Assembly: GCA_903868655.1 (NCBI GenBank)
Contig: CAIPWG010000230.1
Location: 1 to 7,968, forward strand
DNA: 7,968 nucleotides
Direction of reading: 5' to 3'
Source: an uncultured Sphingomonadales bacterium
Lineage (GTDB): Bacteria; Pseudomonadota; Alphaproteobacteria; Sphingomonadales; Sphingomonadaceae
Shown here piece after piece: positions 1 to 5,239 of this stretch (position 1 is its first letter; each line of letters begins with the position of its first letter). The notes under the pieces are model-generated. The model worked only from the letters and a program-made list of their open reading frames with translations. It had not been told where the DNA came from and did no database searches. Both the position numbers and the translations under genes were made by a program.

Positions 1-373
1 CGGCCTCGGCCAGCGCCGCCCGGCGGCGCGCGCCAAACAGCCGCCCGATGATCGGCGCACCGGCGCATTCCAGCCCGAACAGCACATTGCCGATGACTGT
101 CAGATGTGGAAACACCGAATAGCGCTGAAACACCACGCCGCGATCGGGGCCACATTCGGCGCGCATCGGTTCGCCTTTGAGCAGGATGCTGCCTCGGCTC
201 GGCGCTTCCTGCCCCAGGATCAGCCGCAAAAACGTGCTCTTGCCCGCACCCGACGGCCCAACCACCGAAACAAACGCACCCTGATCAATCGTCAGATTGA
301 CCCTCTCGAGAACAATTTTATCGCCGTATTCGACCCAGACATTGCGCAGATCGAGCAAAGGAGCATCGGTCAT
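1..373 (-). CDS. ABC transporter ATP-binding protein, NitT/TauT type (N-terminal part, cut by window edge)
   Basis: This is the cytoplasmic ATPase that powers the importer whose permease and binding protein lie directly upstream. I translated 124 residues from the ATG at 373. They hold a Walker A loop, GPSGAGKST (residues 39-47), and a Q-loop, VVFQRYSVFPHLTV, with Gln83. The LSGGQ signature, Walker B and the rest lie beyond the left edge, so the gene is incomplete because of the window and not visibly broken. The start codon overlaps the permease stop as ATGA. An AGGAGG Shine-Dalgarno sits 9 bases upstream (383-388), inside the permease gene, so the two are translationally coupled. The Q-loop context and gene order fit the nitrate/sulfonate/taurine family. 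The substrate cannot be told from the ATPase itself. Confidence 0.93.
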   Translation of the reverse strand, partial: MTDAPLLDLRNVWVEYGDKIVLERVNLTIDQGAFVSVVGPSGAGKSTFLRLILGQEAPSRGSILLKGEPMRAECGPDRGVVFQRYSVFPHLTVIGNVLFGLECAGAPIIGRLFGARRRAALAEA

Positions 374-1188
374 CGTGCCTGCCCTCCTGCCCAGGGAAAT
401 GCACGCCGGGATACCAGCTGCAACACCGCATCAGCGGCTATTGCCAGCAGCGAAATCCACGCGACGTAGGGCAGGATGATATCCATTGCGAGGTAGCGCC
501 GCACAAGAAAGATGCGATAGCCCAGCCCCACATCCGATGCGATTGCCTCTGCCGCAATCAGGAACACCCAGGCCGGTCCCATCGACAACCGAAGCGATTC
601 AATCAGGCGCGGCATCATCTGCGGCAGCGCTACGCGGATCGCGACTTGCCATGAATTGGCGCCCAGCGTTTCCGCCTTGATAAACTGTTCGGCCGGAAGG
701 CCCGCTACATACGATGCCAGATCGCGGGTCATGTAGGGCGCAATTCCAATCGCGATCAGCGCGATCTTTGCTGCTTCGCCCAGACCCAGCGCAATGAACA
801 GGATGGGCAGCACCGCGATCGGCGGGATCACTGCGATCACCGTGATCAAAGGCCCGAAAATGGCGCGCGCCAGTGGCATGACCCCCAGCAGTAACCCGAT
901 CACCAGCGCCGACACAGTTGCAAGCATCAGGCCCGCGCCAAGCCGCGACAGACTGGCCAATGTATCGGCCAGCAATGTGACCTGCCCCGTCACCGGATCG
1001 ACCGTGGCCCCCATGTTCCACAGCGCAGTGGCCATCGCACCCACGGTGGGCAATACTTTATCGGCAGGATTGTCGGCGTGGCGCAACGCCGCAACCATGG
1101 CATAGACCAGACACAGTATCAGGATAGGCAGGGCGCCTGCCAGCCAGCGTCCGCGTCGGCTGGGCCGCACATTGATGAGGCGGGTCAT
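370..1188 (-). CDS. ABC transporter permease, NitT/TauT (BPD_transp_1) family
   Basis: This 272-residue inner-membrane permease forms the channel of the importer, probably as a homodimer. A basic N-terminus (RPSRRGR) precedes the first hydrophobic segment, about residues 14-34. Several further helices follow from about 75 to 258. The cytoplasmic EAA loop that docks on the ATPase is clear at about 171-190 (KAETLGANSW then QVAIRVALPQ), matching the family pattern EAA-x3-G-x9-I-x-LP. Length is normal for the family. The ATG at 1188 has an AGGAG Shine-Dalgarno at 1199-1203 with 10-base spacing. The gene lies 34 bases after the binding-protein stop and overlaps the ATPase start by 4 bases, so the three genes are one operon. 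The relation to CmpB/SsuC/TauC-type permeases is firm; the transported compound is inferred only from the binding protein. Confidence 0.93.
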   Translation of the reverse strand: MTRLINVRPSRRGRWLAGALPILILCLVYAMVAALRHADNPADKVLPTVGAMATALWNMGATVDPVTGQVTLLADTLASLSRLGAGLMLATVSALVIGLLLGVMPLARAIFGPLITVIAVIPPIAVLPILFIALGLGEAAKIALIAIGIAPYMTRDLASYVAGLPAEQFIKAETLGANSWQVAIRVALPQMMPRLIESLRLSMGPAWVFLIAAEAIASDVGLGYRIFLVRRYLAMDIILPYVAWISLLAIAADAVLQLVSRRAFPWAGGQAR

Positions 1189-1198
1189 TGCAGCGTCA

Positions 1199-1213
1199 CT
1201 CCTGATCGATCAG
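1199..1213 (-). promoter_or_regulatory. Permease ribosome binding site overlapping a 12-base palindrome
   Basis: On the minus strand AGGAG (1203-1199) is well placed for the permease ATG at 1188. It overlaps by two bases a perfect palindrome, CTGATCGATCAG (1202-1213), in the 34-base gap after the binding-protein stop. A palindrome without a loop forms only a weak hairpin. It could be chance, since GATC/ATCGAT-rich palindromes are common in such genomes. The Shine-Dalgarno call is firm; a role for the palindrome is not. Confidence 0.6.
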
Positions 1214-1222
1214 ACGCGGGCT

Positions 1223-2326
1223 TCAAAGCTTTCCGTCGGCTGCCAGCTGCATATAGGTCGCATCGTAACGCAGCTTCACATTGGCCGGATTGCCAAGCGT
1301 CTTGCCGCCGGGAAACGCGATACCGATGGCATCGACCGTGGTCGCCGCCGGACCGAACAGGCCTTTGGCAAACGAGAACTGGCGCACGCGGTCGGTGACA
1401 GTCATCAGGTCAGGGCTTTTGGCCAGTCTGGTTGCTTCAGCCGGCGTAGTGTAGAGATGCGTGGTCGACAGCTGTGCATCATAGCTGGCAGGCGTGGTGC
1501 CAGCGTCGTGGGCCATTTGGGCACGCGCGGCTTTGCCCGCCGCATCGTCTTTGTGCATGACCGCCATGGTTTCGTACCAGATGCCGGCCAATGCTTTGCC
1601 GAGTGCCGGATTGGCCTTCAGCGTCGCGCTGCTGACCGACAGGCAATCCAGAATTTCATTGGGAATCTGGTGGCTGTCAAACACCAGCGTAGCGCCCGCG
1701 GCTTTTTTAACCTCAGAAAGCTGCGGGTTCCAAGTAACCACCGAATCGATCTGGGGCGCTGCAAACGCGCCGACAATGTCTGCATCGCCGGTGTTCACCA
1801 GTTTCACATCAGACAGCTTCATCCCGGCTTTTTCCAGCCCGCGCGCCAGCAGGTATTGCGACACCGACAGCTCGACCAGATTGACAGTACGACCCTTGAT
1901 GTCGCTCAAAGTATGCGCGTTTTTCAGCACGACACCGTCATTGCCGTCGGAATAGTCGCCAAGGATGACCACTGACGTGTCCTTGCCGCCCGCTGCGGGA
2001 ATGGTTAGCGTGTCCATCGATGTGGCGACCACCCCATCCAGCTTGCCAGCGGTGTATTGGTTGACCGATTCGACATAGTCATTGACCTGCACCAGCTTGA
2101 TTTTGATGCCGTATTTATCTGCCCACTTTTTCACGATCCCGGATTCCTGTGCATAAGGCCAGGGCATCCAACCCGCATAAATCGACCAGCCAATGGTGAA
2201 TTCGGTCTTGGGCGCTTCGATCGGTATGCCGTCTGCGCCTGCTTTGGGGCCGGAATGCCCACACCCGGCGAGCGCCAACAGGCTGGCAAGGGCGAGCATC
2301 GGCATAAAACGGGTGGATCGGATCAC
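1223..2326 (-). CDS. ABC transporter substrate-binding lipoprotein, urea-carboxylase-associated (urea/guanidine-type) family
   Basis: This 367-residue periplasmic binding protein captures the substrate for the importer encoded downstream. I chose the GTG at 2326. It gives a compact lipoprotein signal: basic IRSTR, a hydrophobic core, then lipobox LAGC with Cys22. It is preceded by AAGAAAG (2334-2340). A TTG at 2368 would add 14 non-hydrophobic residues, and an ATG at 2305 would lose the basic residues. Motifs SIYAGWMPW (48-56), NDYVESVNQYTAG (82-94), GDYSDGND (123-130) and the C-terminal LAADGKL match what I remember of the binding proteins encoded beside urea carboxylase/allophanate hydrolase (NCBIfam TIGR03427, often named putative urea ABC transporter binding protein). 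Several of those carboxylases are now known to act on guanidine. The substrate here is inferred. A more general NitT/TauT binding protein is the alternative. Confidence 0.85.
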   Translation of the reverse strand: MIRSTRFMPMLALASLLALAGCGHSGPKAGADGIPIEAPKTEFTIGWSIYAGWMPWPYAQESGIVKKWADKYGIKIKLVQVNDYVESVNQYTAGKLDGVVATSMDTLTIPAAGGKDTSVVILGDYSDGNDGVVLKNAHTLSDIKGRTVNLVELSVSQYLLARGLEKAGMKLSDVKLVNTGDADIVGAFAAPQIDSVVTWNPQLSEVKKAAGATLVFDSHQIPNEILDCLSVSSATLKANPALGKALAGIWYETMAVMHKDDAAGKAARAQMAHDAGTTPASYDAQLSTTHLYTTPAEATRLAKSPDLMTVTDRVRQFSFAKGLFGPAATTVDAIGIAFPGGKTLGNPANVKLRYDATYMQLAADGKL

Positions 2327-2333
2327 GGCAGCA

Positions 2334-2340
2334 CTTTCTT
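2334..2340 (-). promoter_or_regulatory. Ribosome binding site supporting the GTG start of the binding protein
   Basis: On the minus strand AAGAAAG lies 7 bases before the GTG at 2326. It is a weak but correctly spaced purine-rich site. No comparable site precedes the TTG at 2368, so it favours the GTG, which is also the start that gives a normal lipoprotein signal peptide. Confidence 0.45.
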
Positions 2341-2348
2341 TTGGCGTG

Positions 2349-2404
2349 GTGATGCACGTGGTGCCCAAGCGAGGGGCATCACACTAGGGCTTGTTTTGTG
2401 ATGC
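2349..2404 (-). promoter_or_regulatory. Three alternating GCATCAC/GTGATGC copies upstream of the transporter operon
   Basis: Read on the minus strand, GCATCACA (2404-2397, A) is followed after 13 bases by its exact complement TGTGATGC (2383-2376, B). After another 20 bases GCATCAC (2355-2349, C) follows. B can pair with A (8 bp, 13-base loop) or with C (7 bp, 20-base loop), but not both. C ends 22 bases before the chosen GTG start and just ahead of its ribosome site. Two readings fit. One is a DNA operator, with A and B starting 21 bp, about two helical turns, apart. The other is an RNA leader with mutually exclusive hairpins. No T-run follows either hairpin, so a translational rather than terminator switch would be the RNA version. 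The repeats are directly visible; the function is inferred. Confidence 0.5.
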
Positions 2405-2409
2405 AGGCC

Positions 2410-2424
2410 ATAGAATTTATCTAT
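2410..2424 (-). promoter_or_regulatory. Candidate LysR-type binding box (T-N11-A dyad)
   Basis: ATAGA-ATTTA-TCTAT is a perfect interrupted dyad and becomes 6+6 bp when the flanking C2409 and G2425 are included. T2411 and A2423 are separated by 11 bases, the classic LysR-family box. It lies 34 bases downstream of the LysR gene's stop and about 84 bases upstream of the binding-protein start, in an AT-rich island within GC-rich sequence. That position suits a LysR recognition site upstream of an activated promoter. I could not fix convincing -35 and -10 elements. Confidence 0.5.
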
Positions 2425-2458
2425 GCCGAGGCCGTTTGCGACCTCATTCCAACCGCAT

Positions 2459-3397
2459 TCAAGTGATCGGCCTCGCCCGGAGACGACGCAATATCTCGTC
2501 TAGAAACAACTGTGTCGGCGTATCGCGTGCGGCGGTCTGACGCGACAGCAGATACATGTCATAAGCCGGTTCAACATCTTGCGGCAGCAGCGGCCACAAG
2601 CGATCGCGTTCGACCAGATCGCGCGCAGCCATGACCGGCAGGAACCCGATGCCCACACCCAGACTGATCAATCGCTTGGCCTCGTGCACATCTTCGGCAA
2701 GGCCATTGATGACGGTACCCAGGCCATAACGCTGGCGCAGCCGGGTTATGCTGTCCAATTCGTCTTCGCCGGTCAGGACAAAGCCCTGATCGCGCAATTC
2801 ACCCAGCCGCATGATCCGCTGTCCATAAAGCGGGTGATTGCGATCGCAATACAGTTGCTGGGTTTCGACAAACAAGGGTTCGTAATTCAACCCGGCCCGA
2901 ACACCGCTGTCATAGCCGACCCCGATTTCGACTTCGCCGCGCTCGAGCGCTTCGAGCACTTGCCGCCACGGCGAAACGCGCAATTCGATCAGGATCGCCG
3001 GATAACGACGGCGAAAGGTGGCGATCGCTTCATCAAATTCGGGGGACACGATCGACGAAATCATCTGGATACGCACCAGGCCTTCGACCTGTTTCATCGC
3101 CTGCGCCATCTGGTGCGGCACCATGCGTGCCGCCTCGAACATTTCTTCGGCGATCAACAGCAGCGCACGTCCAGCCACAGTCAATTCGACACCGCTCGCC
3201 GAGCGGCGCAGCAATTGGGTGCCGACATGGTCTTCCAGCCGCTTGAGCGCGACGCTGATCGTGGGTTGCTGACGGTTCAGCTTGCGCGCTGCCGCTCCGA
3301 TCCCCCCGGCGCGCACGATCTCGACAAAAGTACGCAGCAGGTTCCAATCGACCCGCGCGGCGAAATTTCGATCAATTCGGGCAGACGGACCAGTCAT
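2459..3397 (-). CDS. LysR-family transcriptional regulator
   Basis: This 312-residue DNA-binding regulator probably controls the ABC transporter operon just downstream. The N-terminal winged helix-turn-helix spans about residues 17-75: DWNLLRTFVEIV, then AAARKLNRQQPTISVALKRLE (35-55) as the recognition region, then GTQLLRR and the wing ELTVAGRALL. The remainder is the two-lobed effector-binding domain typical of the family, including RIQMISSIVSPEFDEAI at its first strand and YEPLFVETQQLYCDRNHPL further on. Length is normal. ATG at 3397 has only a weak GAAAG upstream. Unusually for LysR genes, it is transcribed in the same direction as its likely target and lies upstream of it, instead of diverging from it. 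It diverges from the sterol-desaturase gene, which is a second possible target. The effector is unknown. Confidence 0.92.
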   Translation of the reverse strand: MTGPSARIDRNFAARVDWNLLRTFVEIVRAGGIGAAARKLNRQQPTISVALKRLEDHVGTQLLRRSASGVELTVAGRALLLIAEEMFEAARMVPHQMAQAMKQVEGLVRIQMISSIVSPEFDEAIATFRRRYPAILIELRVSPWRQVLEALERGEVEIGVGYDSGVRAGLNYEPLFVETQQLYCDRNHPLYGQRIMRLGELRDQGFVLTGEDELDSITRLRQRYGLGTVINGLAEDVHEAKRLISLGVGIGFLPVMAARDLVERDRLWPLLPQDVEPAYDMYLLSRQTAARDTPTQLFLDEILRRLRARPIT

Positions 3398-3420
3398 CGG
3401 CTTTCACGTTACAAGGCGTG

Positions 3421-3450
3421 CGCCCGCTTCGACAGGCTTAGTGAACGCGG
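3421..3450. repeat. Degenerate copy of a sphingomonad-type dispersed intergenic repeat
   Basis: The core GCTTCGACAGGCTTAGTGAA followed by CGCGG resembles, from memory, a short imperfect palindrome scattered between genes in sphingomonads, with a form near CTTCGACAGGCTCAG plus a GAACGG-like end. Here CCGC (3424-3427) and TTC (3428-3430) can pair with GAA (3443-3445) and GCGG (3447-3450), leaving one bulged base. It lies in the spacer between the LysR gene and the divergent desaturase gene. The pairing is visible; membership in the dispersed family rests on recall. Confidence 0.5.
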
Positions 3451-3506
3451 ATCAAGCCTTATTTCGCTGCACCGATTGATTTCGCCAGCAGAACATGATC
3501 AGGCTT
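3434..3506. repeat. AGGCTT hexamer in three copies, two of them inverted
   Basis: AGGCTT occurs at 3434-3439 and 3501-3506, and its complement AAGCCT at 3454-3459. The first two form a dyad with a 14-base spacer. The first copy is part of the dispersed-repeat-like sequence, and the third abuts the TACGTC dyad. Hexamers recur easily by chance in a 190-base spacer, so a regulatory role is only a possibility. Confidence 0.25.
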
Positions 3507-3521
3507 ACGTCCTATGACGTA
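3506..3521. promoter_or_regulatory. Candidate operator TACGTC-N4-GACGTA
   Basis: This is a perfect 6+6 dyad with a CTAT spacer, lying 68 bases upstream of the preferred desaturase start and 109 bases upstream of the LysR gene. Its geometry fits a small dimeric repressor better than a LysR protein, since no T-N11-A falls within it. A 12-base match in a short spacer is uncommon by chance, but no partner regulator is in view. Confidence 0.35.
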
Positions 3522-3589
3522 TAACGCCGGTGGGCTTTATCGGACATGATTACACTGGTTATCACCAATTTCAGCCTGGCGTGGTCAAA

Positions 3590-4570
3590 ATGGACGGAAT
3601 TCGTGTCGGCAAGAGGGTGTTCGGGACCGAAGGCCCTGTAACAATCGGCTGGGAAAACATTCCGAAAGTCCAAGGCGGGCTGTTCAAGCGGACATTTTTC
3701 ACCTGGTTTCAGCCCGTCGCCCTGTTCGGCTTGTTGGCATTCTGGTTTTATGCCCCCAATTCAATTGCCAAGGCCTCGACCGCAATCATTATCGGAATAG
3801 GCTTCAAAGTGCTGCTGCTGGGGCTGGAATGGGTCAATCCACGGTTCGATAGCTGGCGTCTGACATGGAAAGAACTGACCACGGATTTGTTTTATGTCGG
3901 TTTGTCCTACACTCTGGTGCGCCTTGCCGACACCTACATCGGCAGCGATGTCATGACCGACGCAATCCAGCAGCACCTGCACTGGGATAAATTCGCTTGG
4001 TTTACCGGATTGCCGTTGTTGGTACAGGCGTTCCTGATTTCGTTCATCTTCGATTTCGGTCAGTATTGGATGCATCGCGGGATGCACAACTGGTATCCCT
4101 TGTGGTTGCCACATTCGGTGCATCATTACATCACCCAGTTGAACATCAACAAAGGTGCGGTCGGCAATCCTCTGGAGATTTTCCTGATCGGTCTCGGGAT
4201 TGGCGGATTCTTCGATTTCCTGCCGCGGGCTTTTTTGATGTCGGGTGCATTTGGCCTGGCCATAGGCATCTATCAGCACATCAATGTCCGCTTTGACTCG
4301 CCGCGCTGGTGGCGGTTTCTGTTCAACACCACCGAGCATCACAGTCTGCATCATTCGCAGGACTATGAAAGCACCCGGAGCAATTATGCCGGTTGCTATA
4401 TCTTCATCGACCGCATGTTCGGCACGTGCGTGGATGGGGAGGCAGAGCTGCTGGGCCTCGAAGGCGGGCGGCGCATGTCGATCCGCGAGCAGATGACATA
4501 TCCGTTCACGGAAGGCTGGAAATCGATCAAGCAACGGTTTGACCGGCGTGTGCCTCTTGCGACCCAATGA
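3590..4570 (+). CDS. Sterol desaturase / fatty acid hydroxylase family membrane protein
   Basis: This is a 326-residue integral membrane protein of the di-iron hydroxylase superfamily, which hydroxylates or desaturates lipids using O2. The three histidine clusters are complete: HRGMH (H162, H166), HSVHH (H175, H178, H179) and EHHSLHH (H251, H254, H255). Hydrophobic segments are at about 38-57, 65-80, 141-158 and 196-228, placing the histidines on the cytoplasmic face. I prefer the ATG at 3590, where a conserved-looking MDGIRVGKRVFG begins. The GTG at 3530 in the same frame would add 20 residues and has no Shine-Dalgarno; neither does the ATG, so the start is uncertain. It is the first of three close plus-strand genes. 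The substrate is unknown; membrane fatty acids, hopanoids, ornithine lipids or carotenoids are all possible for this superfamily. Confidence 0.9.
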   Translation: MDGIRVGKRVFGTEGPVTIGWENIPKVQGGLFKRTFFTWFQPVALFGLLAFWFYAPNSIAKASTAIIIGIGFKVLLLGLEWVNPRFDSWRLTWKELTTDLFYVGLSYTLVRLADTYIGSDVMTDAIQQHLHWDKFAWFTGLPLLVQAFLISFIFDFGQYWMHRGMHNWYPLWLPHSVHHYITQLNINKGAVGNPLEIFLIGLGIGGFFDFLPRAFLMSGAFGLAIGIYQHINVRFDSPRWWRFLFNTTEHHSLHHSQDYESTRSNYAGCYIFIDRMFGTCVDGEAELLGLEGGRRMSIREQMTYPFTEGWKSIKQRFDRRVPLATQ

Positions 4571-4612
4571 CTGGACAGTGCTGCCGCCACCGATTTGGCC
4601 CCCGGTAAAGCC

Positions 4613-5239
4613 GTGATTCTGCGTTTGGTCGATTGGATCTGGCTGGTCCGGGGTGTCGTGTCGCTCGCCCCCGGACAATCGGGCGATGATGCGTTTGACA
4701 AATTGCGGCCGCTTCTGAGGCAGAGCGGCACCAGTCATATGCAGACCAAGGACACATTGTCGTTCCGCAAGCGCGACCCGGCAGCGCAAGACAAATTGTC
4801 GATCTTCGATCATGGTGTCTTGCACATCGAACAAAGCCCGGCCGGGCCTGTGCTGCGCTATGAATTGTCCAGCCGGGCTTTGCTGTTCTGTTTTTTCGCC
4901 CCCCTGCTTTTTCTGGCCATCGCCCAGTTAACCGTGGTGATCGGAAAATATCAGCACACCCCTGGCGACGCAGCATCCAAACCATCGAAGGCCGCAACCA
5001 GGGAGCCCCCCGCGCGGCTCAATCCGATCGACAAGGCGTTGGGCGCGCCGGCACCCGAAGCGCCCGGAAAAAGCGGCAAAGCTGATCCCGAAGGCCCTGA
5101 CAAAAAACCCTCGCCTACTCCGGGTTATGTCTTTGCCGGGATCTTCGCCGCGCTCTACGTGGGCGGACGCATACTCGAAGCCTGGCTCGTGAAGGCACTG
5201 TTCAAAAACTGTCTGCTCGGTGTCAATGCTGACGCGTGA
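4613..5239 (+). CDS. Conserved-looking hypothetical membrane protein with two helices and a Pro/Ala/Lys-rich linker
   Basis: I do not recognise a named family. From the GTG at 4613 it is 208 residues; a TTG at 4595 would add six, and neither has a clear ribosome site. A soluble, charged N-terminal part includes APGQSGDDAFDKLRPLL and DTLSFRKRDPAAQDKLSIFD. It leads into a strong transmembrane segment at about 89-111 (LLFCFFAPLLFLAIAQLTVV). A linker of some 60 residues follows, rich in Pro, Ala and Lys, and then a second helix at about 171-195 (GYVFAGIFAALYVGGRILEAW). If the N-terminus is cytoplasmic, the linker would be periplasmic and could span part of the envelope. It follows the desaturase stop by 42 bases and overlaps the sulfotransferase start by 14, so it probably belongs to the same transcript. 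The regular coding pattern and tight packing support a real gene; its role is unknown. Confidence 0.75.
   Translation: MILRLVDWIWLVRGVVSLAPGQSGDDAFDKLRPLLRQSGTSHMQTKDTLSFRKRDPAAQDKLSIFDHGVLHIEQSPAGPVLRYELSSRALLFCFFAPLLFLAIAQLTVVIGKYQHTPGDAASKPSKAATREPPARLNPIDKALGAPAPEAPGKSGKADPEGPDKKPSPTPGYVFAGIFAALYVGGRILEAWLVKALFKNCLLGVNADA

Noticed and set aside
1172..1975. Plus-strand open frame (267 codons) opposite the binding-protein gene
   Set aside because: It is a shadow of a confidently identified binding protein, with no ribosome site or recognisable protein pattern.
2327..2458. Guanidine riboswitch upstream of the urea/guanidine-type transporter
   Set aside because: I searched by eye on the minus strand for guanidine-I motifs, paired ACGR-loop hairpins of guanidine-II and the guanidine-III pseudoknot. 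None was convincing. The ACG triplets near 2347 and 2358 are not in suitable stems. A covariance-model search would settle it.
2579..3517. Long plus-strand open frame (312 codons) opposite the LysR gene
   Set aside because: The minus strand encodes a clear LysR protein with a normal helix-turn-helix. The plus frame gives a His/Gln/Asp-rich translation with no recognisable motif, typical of an antisense shadow in GC-rich DNA.
3761..4834. Long minus-strand open frame (357 codons) opposite the desaturase and the start of the next gene
   Set aside because: It crosses two plus-strand genes, one of which has all three histidine clusters. Its translation is low in hydrophobic periodicity and lacks motifs.
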